This document shows positions 24,010 to 37,400 of a stretch of 64,000 bases of DNA, one piece after another (position 1 is the stretch's first letter; each line of letters starts with the position of its first letter). Both the position numbers and the translations under genes were made by a program. This stretch comes from Anisodus tanguticus (Eukaryota; Streptophyta; Magnoliopsida; Solanales; Solanaceae): contig CM067541.1 in assembly GCA_034509755.1 (NCBI GenBank), positions 59,717,556-59,781,555 on the forward strand, written 5' to 3'. The notes beneath the pieces are model-generated. The model was not told the DNA's origin. It saw only the letters and a program-made list of their open reading frames with translations, and did no database searches.

Positions 24010-26288
24010 ATAACTAAAATTTCCTTAAGCTTTTCACCAAGCAATATTACCTATTTTTTCATTTTAAGTAGGTCTTTGTTATGAAAACACTACCTAATAT
24101 TGTACTAGGAAATTTTGCCAACTTCACTTGTTGTATTGTCTTTTTTTTTTTTTTTTTTTTAATATATAACGACCTAATGCAAAATAATTTGCTATAGGAG
24201 TAACCAAAACATGAAGAAAAAAATGCAATTATGCAGTAATGAATTATGGTGACAAAATTGATTCAAATGTTCGTTGTAATATAAGTAAAATTCAGTTAGC
24301 TAAGTCCCTAAAGTCCTTTTCCTTGTTGAGGGTACTAAAGTTTGATCGAGCCAACTTGCTGAGATAAATAAAAACTGCAAAAAGAAAAAAATTAACTGTG
24401 ACGAAAAAAACGCATTTTATTGTTGACCCAATGATTTTGTTTTTTTTTTATTTTTGATTTTTTATCCGATGTCTGTTATTTGCATTAGAGCCCGATTATA
24501 TAATGATTTTGTATTTTTGCTCCATTTGATGATTTCGTTGTATGTTTGGTGTGATTATAAAGAGAATAAATGTTGACCGAAGTATATGGGTATTTTACTA
24601 GGGCTAGTAATGCTTTCAGCTCACAGATTACTATTATGATTTGTAGGTTGGATCGCAGAATGTAGCAACAGAGTTGTGATTTTTAGCAACTTTATTTTTC
24701 ATCTTTTTTTCCTATCAGTGGAGTATCTTTTATTTATTTATAAAACTAAATTTTTAGATGTTTGTTTCCTTAGATTTTGATTTATTAGTTATTACTAGTA
24801 TTATTTCTTCATATTGATGGCTCAAGATTAAGGGGTCGTTAAATAGCTGATTTGATGGTGAGTTATGCATGTATTAAATCTTACATAAGTAATAACACGT
24901 TTGGTAATTAGTTAGGAGTGTATCGTTCGTTAAGATAACACACTTAAGTATAAACACATTATATACCACAAATAGATAGGGTGAAATTAAGAATTAAATT
25001 TTACATTAACTTTAAACAATATACCTTATCCTTTTATCCTATCTAAAATGTAATAATTTACCCTTGATATTTTTATTTCTCCATTTATATAATACCTTTT
25101 ATAAATAGCTTAAATAATTTTATATCTTGTTATATATTTTTATTTTAGCTCAAATAGTATAAGTAAAATAAACCTTTTATAAATTTGTTACATAATCTAA
25201 CATTTTTTTAATGATTTTTGTTAATATAGAGTTATACTATTACATGTTTAATTCTGTGTGTGTCTGTATGTATGTTAACAAAAATCATTAATATATATTT
25301 ATACTTAAGTGTGTTATCTAACGAACTTACACTCCTAACTAATTACCAAACGTTGTATTACTTATGTAAGATTTAATACATGCATAACTCACCTTCAAAC
25401 CAGCTACCTAACGACCCCTTAATCTTGAGCCATCAATATGAAGAAATAATACTAGTAATAACTAATAAATCAAAATCTAAGGAAACAAACATCTAAAAAT
25501 TTAGTTTTATAAATAAATAATAGATACTCCACTGATAGGAAAAAAGATGAAAAATAAAGTCGCTAAAAATCACAACTCTGTTGCTACATTCTGCGATCCA
25601 ACCTACAAATCATAATAGTAATCTGTGAGCTGAAAGCATTACTAGCCCTAGTAAAATACCCATATACTTCGGTCAACATTTATTCTCTTTATAATCACAC
25701 CAAACATACAACGAAATCATCAAATGGAGCAAAAATACAAAATCATTATATATGTGGGGTGACTCCTATACGGGTATCGGACACCGGGTGAGAAATAAAA
25801 AAAAAACAAAATCATTGGATCAACAATAAAATGCGTTTTTTTTTCGTCACAGTTAACTTTTTTCTTTTTGCAGTTTTTATATATCTCAGCAAATTAGCTC
25901 GATCAAACTTTAGTATCCTCATCAAGGAAAATGACTTTAGGTTGAAGGGAAAAGGACTTTAGGGACTTTAGCTAACTGAATTTTACTTATATTACAACGA
26001 ACATTTGAATCAATTTTGTCACCATAATTCATTACTGCATAATTGCATTTTTTTTCTTCATGTTTTGGTTACTCTTATAGCAAATTATTTTGCATTAGTT
26101 CGTTATATATTAAAAGAACGACTGTTAATGAAGACAATACAACAAGTGAAGTTGATAATACTGCTCAAGGCAAATATCCTAGTACAATATTAGGTACTAG
26201 GATATTGCTTAACAATCACCTACTTAAAATGAAAAAGTACGTAATATTGCTTGGTGAAAAGCTCAAGGAAATTTTAGTTGTTTCATAA
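24010..26288. repeat. 2.3-kb inverted-repeat palindrome
   Basis: The left arm (about 24010-24965) and the right arm (about 25285-26288, reversed) match over almost their whole length with scattered small differences. Anchors are TTTTCACCAAGCAATATTAC (24032) against GTAATATTGCTTGGTGAAAA (26240 area), and TCTGTTGCTACATTCTGCGA (25577 area) against its complement near 24650. The centre, about 24835-25420, looks like a MITE with ends GGGGTCGTTAAATAGCT / AGCTACCTAACGACCCC. The loop is about 300 bp. No open frame of note. Confidence 0.88.
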
Positions 26289-27028
26289 CCAGAAAATTTT
26301 AGTACGTAATATTGCTTGATTTTAGTGGTATTTCCCCCTCACGCGCTTTTTAAAAATTGATTAAGCTTTCTTGCCACATCATTCATTACAGGATATAAGA
26401 ATAGGAGGTACATAAAAGACCAGTAAAATTAAATTGATAAAGTGAATTTTGAAGACAAGTTTAGGGGTATGTATTTTCTCTTTCTTGTGAAAAATAGGTT
26501 GATGTAAATGTCAGTTGCTGCAAGTATTTGTGACAAACACACTGCGCCTCTCCTCCCAACCCACCATAGTAAAACATTACTGGTACTCCTTAGTAAGAAA
26601 TCAAATGATATTGATAGACTAGTGTCTGCTCTATTTGTCTGCCAAAAGATTAATGAAAAAAGAGAAACACTCCATTGTACATGATTAATAATCAAATCCA
26701 TACCTAACAAGGTGTAGATCTATCCATGTCTGAAGAGGCTTATTGAAAATAAGTCGAGTAATATTAATTGGACAAGACAACAAACGTGACGTTTCTCTGA
26801 TTTCAAAACTAACAAAACTTTTACATCCATACAAGCTCTTGCACTTACAAAAGTACTGGTTTTTGCTACATTGTACGCTGGTTCTTGATATTTTCCTAGT
26901 GTACTTTCATAGCACTGCTTACATTCACTCATTCAGAGTGTCACATATAGTTAAAAAGATCCAGAACCCGAAGTTCATAACAATGATTATGAATAGCAAC
27001 TTCACCAGAATGGGAAGGAAGAGGCCAC
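26289..27028. other. Intergenic DNA / FYV7 3' flank
   Basis: No gene recognised. Likely includes the 3' UTR of the minus-strand FYV7 gene toward 27028. Confidence 0.5.
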
Positions 27029-28788
27029 TTAACTTTTTGATCCTTGAAGTGTTTCCAAAATATGCTCTATTCTATACTTCATGACAGGTTGGCCAGACCT
27101 GGTTTTCTTTAACATTTTTTCCCTTAGCGCTTTCCTTCGAGATTCAGCTTTCTGTCTTTCTTCTTTCTTTGCTAGAATAATGGCATCTCTCTCCATCCTA
27201 GCATTCTCTTCCTCCTCCCGTTTTCTCTCATATAGTTCTCTCAGGCTTCGAGCATTATTCTTTTGGTTCTTATTTTTCTTATCCACCTTATCAGCTTTTC
27301 CAATTTCTTCTTCATCCTGACATAGAAATTGAAATTAGAATAAACACTGACCTCTTTTCTAGTTCCAAAATTTCCAATAATGCAGCATGAAAGTAAGGGA
27401 CACTAATGCAACCCTGAGATGTCATAGAGCAAAGCATGTTCGAATTGTAAATCAGCTAACTTGAGCATTTCCCAAATGATTAAATTTCACAATTACATTA
27501 CATTCTAAGCCATTTTGAAATGAACTTAAGGTTGTCCACATAAAGTGCATGTATCCCGACTTACAGTCTCGTCATCATGCTTTAACCAAATGGCATTAGA
27601 CTTGCATAATCCAGAAGGAAAGAACAAACAAGAGATAGATAATAACAAACCTCGTGTTGTCTTGCACCATCGGAAGGCTCTAACTGCTCTCCTTGTTGCT
27701 TAACTATCTTCTTATATTTACTTACACATTTGGCATTCTTATAGAACTCCCTTTGCTTCTCTGCACAAAAATAACAGCATATTATACATGAGGAAACTGT
27801 TGGTTTAAGATGATGCAATAAAAAGATGGTTAAAAATGGTTGAAAATTATCTCTCAATAATTTTATTAAGCATAGAGAGCTTTATATAGCCAACTTAAAA
27901 CAGAAAATCTGCATATTTTAAAATCCAAAAACCTAAAATATTTTAACAAATCTTACAACAACATACCCCGTCACACAAGTGGGGTATGGGGAGCAAGGGT
28001 AAGATGTACGCAGATCTTAGCCCTACCTTTGTGGGGTAGAGAGGTTTTCCCGATAGACGCTCAGCTCGAAATATGTCAACAACTATTATCTAACTAAATT
28101 TAAATTAAAACAAAGACTCCTCCTATAACTAAACTACTTATAATTCTGGTAAATTAGCGGTAACAGAAGCAATTTTCAACAGAAAAGTTACACTTAGATG
28201 ACAATAGTGGACACATGAACATAACAAGGGAACTTCAAAAGGATGAGCATACAGATCAAAATTATGGGAAAACATCCATAAAAAGCAAAACAAACGCATT
28301 TGCCATTAAAGACAGAACATAGACACATATATCTACGCTATTAGAACAAACTGCTTTAGACAACAGATTAGAAAAACACATAGAACCAGCCCCATTACTA
28401 GATGGGTAGATAAATGCCAGTTTTTTTTGTTCAAAGCAACAATTTATTTCCACAAGCAAACTAGTCCCAAACCAAACTACCACACAGCGTAAAACACGTA
28501 CAATAAAACTGTTAATAAAAAGGAAAACCCGGTGAACTAAGCTCACGCTATGAACGGTAACACAATAAAACTGTTAAATTGAAACAAAGCAGTAAAGGAG
28601 GTTTATATAATGGAGAGAAATTTACTTATAATGGCAGGGTTGTAAGTGTTGCTCTTGGTTTTGGCGTTTGCGAATGCTTCCAATGATAAGCCTCCTCTTC
28701 CACCTCCTAATCTTTGCACATTCTTCTTCTTCTTCTTCTTATCCTTGGACCATTTTGCTTCATCTTTCGGCTCTGCAAATTTCTTCAT
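27029..28788 (-). CDS. FYV7: FYV7-type rRNA-processing protein
   Basis: Family role (known from yeast Fyv7): a small nucleolar/pre-ribosomal protein needed for 18S rRNA maturation. Three exons on the minus strand, 28788-28626, 27760-27651 and 27316-27029, join in frame to 186 residues. N-terminus is lysine-rich (KWSKDKKKKKKNVQRLGGG), typical of nucleolar proteins, and followed by GLSLEAFANAKTKS. The middle has KKQREFYKNAKCVSKYKKIV. The last exon is a long charged helix (LRELYERKREEEENARMERD, KKEERQKAESRRKALREKM) ending in the family's C-terminal block KKTRSGQPVMKYRIEHILET. The ATG is the first in frame and follows non-coding sequence. Splice sites are GT-AG. No defect seen. Confidence 0.85.
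27957..28080 (-). mobile_element. Au-type SINE fragment in FYV7 intron 1
   Basis: On the minus strand it shows the Au order: GCGTCTATCGGGAAAACCTC, CTACCCCACAAAGGTAGGG, ATCTGCGTACATCTTACCC and GGGGTATGTTGTTGT. Diverged, with no clear target duplication found. Confidence 0.75.
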
Positions 28789-29410
28789 AATGCTACACCC
28801 TACTTATTAGATTGTGAGTGTTGATAACTTCAATCTGAAACCCTAGTTTGCACTGATGAGGTTACCCTTTTCGTATCACCCTAAAATGGGCTGATCAATT
28901 GACCTGTTAATCCAATACGAACCCTACTAAAATACAGGCCCAAAGGGCTACTACACTAATTAATTAGTGGGCCAAGCCCAAAATAGTTTGGGAGTTCGAC
29001 GGTATTTTTTTGTTCAAATTTCCTTCAGCACTGATCTTTAATTTTATCCCTGCTACTTATTTAATGAAAATATCCAGACCCGTTTCGTAAGAAATAATTT
29101 ATGTAATATTGTGTTATCTTCAGAAGCTGTTTTTTTGTCTCTAAATTCTATAGGAAAAGCTATACGGCATAAGTTTTGTACTAGTATTTTTCAGTTTATG
29201 TTGAGTGTTGAAAGTTTTGCCTTGTCCGACATAATTTGTGCGGATGTTATGATACAAATGTCAAAGTTAAACATAAATTATGTCAAACGAAATCAAAATT
29301 ATTCAGTTTTTCATATTATCATTTTTTCACTTTTCCTACTTGATACTTGAGGTAGGAAAATGAACAACATATAATTGAGGTGTATTTTTAACCTTTATCT
29401 CAAAATAAAA
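28789..29410. other. FYV7 upstream region
   Basis: AT-rich; no gene recognised. An open frame at 29111-29350 has no domain and lacks conserved character. Confidence 0.5.
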
Positions 29411-30311
29411 AGGGCAAAGGACATAAATAACCATCCGGTATAAAATATTAACCACAAATGGCCATAAATATATCAAAAGACGTTTTATAAACAAAATACA
29501 TATTATACATCATATATACATTTATTATACACTTCATATATAACTTTTTATATAATATATATACATTATATATTTTTTTATATAATTTGTGTATAATAAA
29601 TGTATAACCACTGTATAACATACACACACTAACAATTATTATACACTATTTATATGCATGCAAGGATTATCGGAAAAAAAGAGACTGCCGGAAAAAAATT
29701 CTGGCTAGATCTGAAACCTATGTGAACTTTCAATGACGGCGCGTCTAGAAGGAGGAAGAGGTATAGGCGGCCGAGGAGCCGTTACTGGCAATGATTGCGG
29801 TGGAGGTGGACGGATCTCCACTAGACATACAGGTTTCTCGTGGCGGCACGGAGGCGGCGGTTAGATAGAACTCGACGTGGAATAAAGGAGATCGGCATAG
29901 ATATCACGTTCGAAGGAGGCGTGGAACAGTGGGGAGAAGAGGGCGAGCGAGGTGGCGCAACTGGAGACGTTGGGTGGATGGATTTCGCCGGAGTTAGGTG
30001 GTGACAATGGAGGAGATGAGAGAGGGAAAGACGGCGTTTGGTTGTGTTTATGGTGGTGAGCAGTGATTTGCTCCGGCGAGGGTGGCACGGCGACAACCTA
30101 ACGACAGAAAGATGGAAAATCAAAGAGTGTAGAAAAGAAGACAAAGTGAAAAAGTGTCGAGCCCTTAAGAAATCTGATGTCCTATTCTATGTGATGAATG
30201 GGCTACTACTTGTCTTTATTTTGGGCCTAATGGTTATTTCGGGACATTTACTTAAAATGGGGCCTTTTGGGTCTTTTTTTTCCCCGGTGGCCACACCATG
30301 TCCTTTTCCCT
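29411..30311. mobile_element. Probable non-autonomous DNA element, 0.9 kb, GC-rich middle
   Basis: Left end AGGGCAAAGGACATAAATAA; right end, minus strand, AGGGAAAAGGACATGGTGTG; so about 14 bp of terminal inversion. The middle (29740-30110) is unusually G-rich for this window. Flanks are A-rich, so a target duplication cannot be judged. The minus-strand open frame across the middle is Ser/Pro/His-rich with no domain and looks spurious. Confidence 0.45.
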
Positions 30312-31057
30312 AAGAAAAAACTGGTTGGGCTTAGGCTCGAGCCTTGCCCTATTATTTTAGTGATCGTGCTCTGCTTTTATACAGCTGCAGGAGTTAATGA
30401 ACGAACTCACACACGCAGTAGTGCAATGTTTGCTGCTTTTTAATAATGTTTACTCAGTCTAATGCAGCATCGATACGACTTAAGGGATATCACTTATCTT
30501 ACATATGAGTGAAGACATCATTATCCAACTAGCTACTTGGACAACCAAAGACATGCATCCACTTTGTACCTGCTCCCTCAGAAGAAAAACAAATACTTGA
30601 GAGAAGCCTTGTTCACTCAAACTTCTTTAACTGGTGGTGCTTCTCTTTTTGAATCTCAACCAGGCAACTTCTCTATAATGTTGATTTTATTCGTCCTTCT
30701 CTTATTATGAGAGTCAACATTAGGAAGTGACGAGTGGAACAATTCTTTTGGTTTACTTTTAAAGCGTCTGGTAAGGTCTGTGTACACTCTACCCTCCCCA
30801 GACCCCACGTTGTGGGATTTCACTGAGTATGTTGTTGTTGTTGTTGTTTAATGCGTCTGGTGCTTTCTCAAAGTTTTCACTATGAAACAGGAATATTGAA
30901 GAGGTTTCATCCAATGACTATACCAGATTTCTTTGTACAGTTAACACTGAAATGAATTAAAAAAAAGGAAGTAACAATAAGGTAGAGACAGTTTCCCGTC
31001 CAATTTGAAAATAACACCACTTAAACAAAGCTGAGCATGTAATGTCCATGACCCATG
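30312..31057. other. Intergenic DNA with an Au SINE remnant
   Basis: About 30768-30849 matches the Au SINE 3' end (GGTAAGGTCTGTGTACACTC, GGGATTTCACTGAGTATG, then TTG repeats). The rest shows nothing I can name. Confidence 0.7.
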
Positions 31058-34000
31058 TCATTGGGGATCTTCGCCAGTACCAATCATGCGGGTGTTGTAC
31101 GAATTACAATGCTTGCATTTGTGGCCAAGTATGTGAAAAAATGCTTTACCAGTACTATTGCAGTCATTGCATAGAATTGGAACCTGCAAAGTAAAAGGTC
31201 AACCTTATTATCAACATTTCCTGCTTAAGAACATCATCCCAACAAAACATTTCCTTCTAGAAAAGAAAAAGTGAGATAAAGCAGTTCCTAGACGGGGTCA
31301 ATCTTTAAGTTAAAACCAGCATTTAATTTCTAAGGTCGCTGTCTAATCTGCAAGTTAAAAGTTAAAACCCCTCCCTTCCTGTTTATTAGTCCATTCAATT
31401 GAAATATCATCTCCGCAAACCATCCACCCACCCCACCCCCCGGCGCCTCTTCCCAAGGCAGTCAAAAGGGGGAAACAACTAGGGCAGAAGCAACTAGCAA
31501 GAGAAGAAAAATTGAAAAAAGTAAACAGGGTCTCTATGATCCCAACTCCACAGCTTGTTGCAAATTAAGTTTTTTTATAACTACGGAAGTTGCAATTCAG
31601 TCTCTTATGGTCAATATTCTTCTACTTCCATATAAAAGGAAACTCAGGAATCTATAATGAACAAGCAGCACTTAAAAGTAAAAATAGTAAGACAATATAC
31701 TGAAACAGACTATTTCCTCTTATTAATACCCCATAGAGGATTGCATATAAGCAATTACAAGCATCATAAAACAAGAAAGAGCCACTTACCTCATAACGAT
31801 ATTCTTCAGGCATAGCTGTAGCTTCAATCTAACACAAAAGAAACTTAATCATCAATAGACAGTCATATTGTCATAATGCATTATGGTTTATATCATATGT
31901 GCTGTAACACTTGAGCAACAAACACAAGATCATATTGACTCAAGATATGAATATATGAATAAACCATGTGAACTCTCTACTTTCTGTCCCAACCTAAGAG
32001 GATAAGAAAAAAAGTTGAAATAAGCCAATCAACCAGCTCCGTAAAACGCAGTCTACAACGAGCCGTGTATGTCAAACGGCGGATATCGCTAAAGTAGGAT
32101 TGACTTGGATTTCTCTGTCAAACGCTGTTTGACTTGGTGGGGGAGGGGAGGGAAGGGAAGCGAAGGGGAGGGGGGGAGGGTTGGGGTTCCTCTGTTTCAG
32201 TAAATACTCCGTTCTTTATTGAGGCAAAACCATTAGGCCAAAACACTGTCAGAGCGAAATCAACTTCAGTCCAGAAAAATGCCAAGGAGAAAAAGGATTG
32301 ATTTAGATTTCTCTATCCGGGTCCTTTCATCCTTTATCAATTTAAGCTATATCAGAATTGGATTGGATGGTAGTTCACATGGTGTGAGCCCCTTATTCTT
32401 CAGCATGTGGTGAGGGATCAAATCACACAAATGTAATATCCCCTCCCCTTCCCCCCTTCCCCCCTTCCCCCCTTCCCAAATAATAATACATCTTTAAAAC
32501 ACACACACACATATATATCAGCACATACCCATTACTTTTTCTGGATGTATGAATGGTGGATATTGCTTGTCGCATTGTACAAAAAAAGATTTATGGAAGA
32601 ACTTTGTAAAGACTAACTGAAAAGTAAAATAACTTTATACCTCCACGTCTAATCTTTCCCAAGTTCTGGACATGTTGAGAACTGACTTAGAGCATATAGG
32701 GCAGCGATACCTATACAGAAAGGGGAAGACGAGTACAATAAGTATGTTACCTCAAAACCAGGGTAGGCTGGCTGGTATAAAGAAACATAAACATAATAAT
32801 CATGTTAAGGGTAGACTTTACTGGTTCTGATGGATCATCTCAGTGTAGCATTCCATATGCATTGTATGTCCACACTTCATAATTGTGGTGCCTTTCACTG
32901 AGTCAAAAAGAAACTGGACCAAGCCACAAGTTAACTATTAGGGTATAGTTCCAAACAAACCCCTACGAGCAGGTTAAGGCGGTGAAAACCAAATGAAGTG
33001 TAGACTCAAACCTCATAACAGATGGGACAATGGTTCTTCATTGAGTTCTCCACACATAAGTGATTATCACGCAGATCCACTGAATAGCAGGATCCTGTAA
33101 CAGAAACATGGGAAGTAGCTATACGAGAAGTATTCCTAAAGCTTAAGGCATCAGACAAATAAGGGACAAACGTTGTGCATATGATTCAACTTTCATTCAC
33201 TCTAATGCCTTTTTTAAAGGACAAGATTCATTCTAATATCTTGAAATCCAGCACACTATGCAGGCATATGTTTTTGAAGTCTTGCCACATAAGTTTCTCA
33301 AACTTCCTACAAGTGACTTGGAGATGAGACGAGGTTGAATAAAGGCCAGATGGGCAGGAAGCAAGAAGAATTTGTCCAGATTAATAAAAGATTATGATGG
33401 TTTACTGAAAAACAAAGAACACTAATTGGTGACCTCAAAACAGGAGTGAGTTTGCTTTCAGGTTTTTGCCTTTATCAGACTTACAAATCAATCTTTTCCG
33501 ACATGAAAATTTAGCATCCTTGAAACCATAGAGCGACCAAAGAATATCTAGAGGAACAGACATGAGTCAACCATATAGAGTGACAAGGTTCCTCACTATT
33601 CTGTTAGGCTAAGCAGCAATAGCTATTTGACTTCCATTTTCCTTATTTGATTAGACATTACTCCCTCTGTCCCAATTATATGACACACTTTCCTTTTTAG
33701 TCAGTCCCAAAAAGAATGACACATTTCCTTATTTAGCAACAATTTAACTTTAAACTTTACCTTTTACTCTTAACAAGATGATCTATAACCACACAAATAT
33801 CTTTGGCTTATTTTAGACCACAAAATTCAAAAGTCTTCTTTTATTTCTTAAACTCCGTGCCCAGTCAAACTACATCACATAAATTGAGACGGAGGGAGTA
33901 CTTTACTTCATTGATACAGAGGTGCATGAAGTCAGTTTCAGCTACGAGATGTACAGCAGTAAACTAGAAAGTTTACAAGCTTTTTGAGAAGGAGAAAGTT

Positions 34001-36207
34001 TACAAGTTCAACCTTCGTGTTCTGAGGATATCCCTTTATTACAATATAAGATACGCTATCCAAGAAATTCAGAACAGGCTGGTTGAAAAGAATCACTAGT
34101 TGAGATATAATCTACAGCATTAAAAATTAAAGAAGAAAATCCATCCATTTTAATACAAGGAAATCTATCATAGTAGTCAAACAACTAGGGGAAGGGAAGG
34201 CATACCACACTTCCTGCAGTGGAAGAAGTTTTCTCGACCACCTACCCTGTGTAATCAATTGCATATAAGTATCACAGATGATAGATATATGTTGTTTAGA
34301 TAGTTAAAATGAGCAAGAGAAATGTAAGGGCAGAATGGAGGTTGAATACAATAACTAATCACCTGCAAATTCCACAGTCATCACAGTGAAACTGCCTCTT
34401 CGTTCTCTACAAGAAAAAAAAAGTAGTCATATATAAATGCATCAAACGAATTAAATATTATTTGATTACTCTAGCACCCAAAACAGAAAAATCCAATTTA
34501 AGAGACAAATAAAAATAGTAGCATTACATCGTCATCGTAAAATCTACAAATTTCACAATAGTACTCCCCAAATTTGACGCCACACTCTGAACAGATCCCA
34601 GCAACCTATTGAAAAGAAGCAAGAAAAAGACTATCACCTAGCATAATTTTGAGAAGCTCAAATGATAGATAAGTGTAGCAGCAAAGCGTAACAAACCTGT
34701 TGTTCAGTGTTGCATACACCACACACAAGCTGTAGCAAGAAATTAGAATCCAACTTCAATCCCCATAAAAATTCTGAGCATTCATGAACTAAAAATTTTC
34801 ATCTAAGGAAATCAATAAAATGAGTTATACTCGTACTTGCTTAACATCGTGGCGCACAAGTTCATGACGTTCCTTGGGATTACTCAAAGCGCTCTGATTC
34901 CAACAAACACAAGCTTTAGTAAAAAATCCTTACACAGTATATAAAGCAATGGGTGACAAGGGAAGGTCGTTTAATGTTGTATTAGTTTGTAATAAGGAAG
35001 TGACATTAGTAAGGCCTCTTGTTGTAATAATGAGGTACCAGATCGCTATTAAGGAAACTGACTTACAAAGTTAGTATGTATGTTGGATCCCGAGAACCAA
35101 ACATTAAAAGCGCAAAAGAGATTAAATGAGTCTTAAGTGTTTGTCCACCCATTTCCTATTAAAATACTTCTCCATCACATGTGATAACAGGAAATATGTT
35201 TATAGATATCATGGATGGATTTGAACCTGCGACTTAATTCAATTTTATTTGGGACAGCTCATTAGCAGCAGGACATATATGTAAGACTAACTACAGGGGT
35301 GTCTCTACCATAAGGCCACTAAGGCATACGCCTTAGGCCCCATAATTATAGGAGATCCACTTTAACTTATATTGATATATTTATTATGTGTTAGTTTTTA
35401 TTTATTTATTTTGAGTATCTTTTTTTAAAAAAAAATCAAACTGTTGGCATAAAAAAGGAACGACTACTTTTCTTTTTTACTATAAAATGATTGATACTGA
35501 CTTATGGAGCCTCGTTTTTACTATTAATACATTTTTGTTAGTTTTCGTTCTCTGAGTAATGGTAAAGAAAATATCCAAGTTTATTGACATAAAAATGAAT
35601 TATAAGAAAATTAAATATCTTTGCATCTCAAAAGACTGAAACAAAAAATAGGTTTCTCACAAATATAAGTATATGTTTATTTAATTTAGGCCACAAATAT
35701 AGTTGAGACGCCCTAACTGACTGTTTCCATTTTACAAAACAGAAGTTTGTTCCACTTCCCAATTGTACTGATTATAGGGCTTGGTGTATCAACTATACCA
35801 AAATAAGGCAATCACTTGAAAGTGTTTCTACACAACTCAACTTATACTATCATCTTGTTTCTTCGTTATTATTTTTGTAACATTAGAAAAGGGGATGGGG
35901 AAGCAGCACCTTGGCGTCGTTGTGGCAGTGACGGCAAGTGAAAATTTCATTGCAACAAGGGGCTCGGAGTTTACACCGTCGCCGATAATGTTCACATCTA
36001 TTTAAGGACAAAAAATATAAAATCATTATAGAATATCGACAGAGGAAAATATATTTGGAACAAAGTGATGTATGCATACCCGTAAAGCATCTTTCCGACA
36101 TCTTCTCTGGAATTGTTGTTATCGAGCTCAGCATTATGATCGGCCTCTTCGGTTGGCGCCGGGGGCGGTTGATCAACGACAAAATTGTGGCCGTCTTCCA
36201 TGTACAA
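31058..36207 (-). CDS. MIEL1: CHY zinc-finger / RING E3 ubiquitin ligase (MIEL1/PIRH2 type)
   Basis: Family role (known): RING E3 ligases with CHY and CTCHY zinc domains; Arabidopsis MIEL1 ubiquitinates MYB30/MYB96 and tempers defence and drought responses. Twelve minus-strand exons: 36207-36080, 35997-35910, 34893-34837, 34729-34697, 34605-34528, 34406-34363, 34246-34206, 33094-33012, 32913-32822, 32710-32641, 31828-31790, 31183-31058. They sum to 879 nt, 292 residues, with no break. CHY finger: YGCEHYRRRCKLRAPCC, CRHCHND, LVCGVCNTEQQ. CTCHY: GEYYCEICRFYDDD, FHCDDCGICRVGG, FFHCRKCGSCYS. RING: CPICYEFLFDS, MKCGHTMHMECY, YRCPICSKS. C-terminal zinc ribbon: ILCNDCNSTGKAFFHILGHK. The start could also be the second Met at 36201. 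Exon 4 is only 33 nt. Introns hold two transposons and a C-rich repeat. Exact orthology to MIEL1 is inferred from wording. Confidence 0.92.
32441..32477 (+). repeat. C-rich (CCCCCCTT)n tract in a MIEL1 intron
   Basis: Runs of five to six C separated by TT or TTC, about four units, in the intron between exons 10 and 11. Confidence 0.85.
33661..33898. mobile_element. Stowaway-like MITE in a MIEL1 intron
   Basis: Ends CTCCCTCTGTCCCAATT and, on the minus strand, CTCCCTCCGTCTCAATT; flanked by TA on both sides (33659-33660, 33899-33900). Length 238 bp, no coding potential. Confidence 0.88.
35296..35713. mobile_element. Short hAT-like element in MIEL1 intron 2
   Basis: Ends GGGGTGTCTC and, minus strand, GGGCGTCTCAACTA form a short terminal inversion. 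Flanks TAACTACA and TAACTGAC are similar over the first five bases. Contains AAGGCCACTAAGGC and a GGCCACAAATATA counterpart near the other end. Boundaries approximate. Confidence 0.5.
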
Positions 36208-36415
36208 GGTTCGACAGCTCTCTTAGGTGAAATGAACTAGTTACGTTAATGGTGGAGTATTCATCAAAACGCGAGAGAAAAGGAGTACTGGACTGGACCA
36301 AGTAGAATGGGTTCCAGATCCACTAGTAAGTGAATTCATTCTTACTGGGCCCATTACTTTTATTATACAGCAATTAAATAAGAGACGTCACTTAGAATAA
36401 TTAGTTACATTTATG

Positions 36416-37400
36416 TAGACCTGTCCATCGGTAGGTACCCGCCCGGCCCGGCCTGAAAAAACCAGGTCCAAGTCAGCTTATATTTGATCTGTGAGTCACT
36501 TGATCCGAAAAAGTGAGAATCCGATAAGGATCAGGGTCGGGCCAAGGTCAGAATTTTTTACCCGTCTGACTCGACCCGACCTGACCCGTTCATATTATAT
36601 TTTATTAATATCTATTTAAGGTATATTATTTTATTAATGTTAATTTTATTATATATATTTAAGGTATATTATTTTATTATGTATTTAAGGTATATTTTAT
36701 TAATGATTCGGTTCGGTTCTTTAGTATTGGTGATGAACCGAAAAATGAACCTACCTATGTAATTAATCTTATTTTTTATTTTAGGCTACTGCTATCTCTT
36801 GAATCATAGCAATTGAAGTCAATCTATGAAGTTTTTATGTAAGTCGAATGCGGCATGAACTTAATTAACGGAAGCATTGACATAAAATGTAGGGAGAGAA
36901 AGTAGTTGTAAATTGGTGCAACTTTAAATGGTCATAACTCTGCGCTCGGATGTTCGTTTTACCCGATTTTATTTTATTTTGCGTATTTTTTTTAGGTGCA
37001 GCAGGTCAAACCGCCATGGCGCCGCCAATTTTTAGAAAAACATCCATTTTTTCAATCAATTTGTGTTTTTCCCCAAATCGATTTCTAATTTTCCCTTTTC
37101 TTTAGTAAAGTATCATGATATACAATAAATTTCAACGTCGAAATTTCGTGTGAATATCAATTTCAGTGTTGGAAATTCAATTTTAAAAAAATATATGTTA
37201 TTTTTTGGACTTTAATTTGGACTGCTATTTTAATAAAAAATAAAATAAAAATATTTTGTAGAGCGGGTCAGGACCGACCCGTGAACCGTAGGGTCCCCGA
37301 AAGGTCAGGGTCGGAAAATTAAAAAAAATAGGGTAAGGGTCGGGCAAGCAAAATAAAAAAGTCGCTTGACCCGACCCAATCCGAGCTTTGGAAAGGTCTA
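36416..37400 (+). mobile_element. hAT-like non-autonomous element (copy B of shared core), perfect 8-bp duplication
   Basis: Ends TAGACCTGTCCATC and, minus strand, TAGACCTTTCCAAAGC. Perfect 8-bp flanking duplication CATTTATG at 36408-36415 and 37401-37408, diagnostic of the hAT superfamily. Subterminal DNA is rich in GACCCGAC / GGGTCGGG units. The interior (about 36790-37190) is the shared core. No open frame; mobilised, if ever, in trans. Confidence 0.88.

Noticed and set aside
29821..30144. Minus-strand 107-codon open frame
   Set aside because: Low-complexity Ser/Pro/His composition and no recognised domain; it lies within a probable transposon.
32140..32185. G/A-rich tract as a regulatory element of MIEL1
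   Set aside because: Simple GGGAAG repeat in an intron with no independent support.
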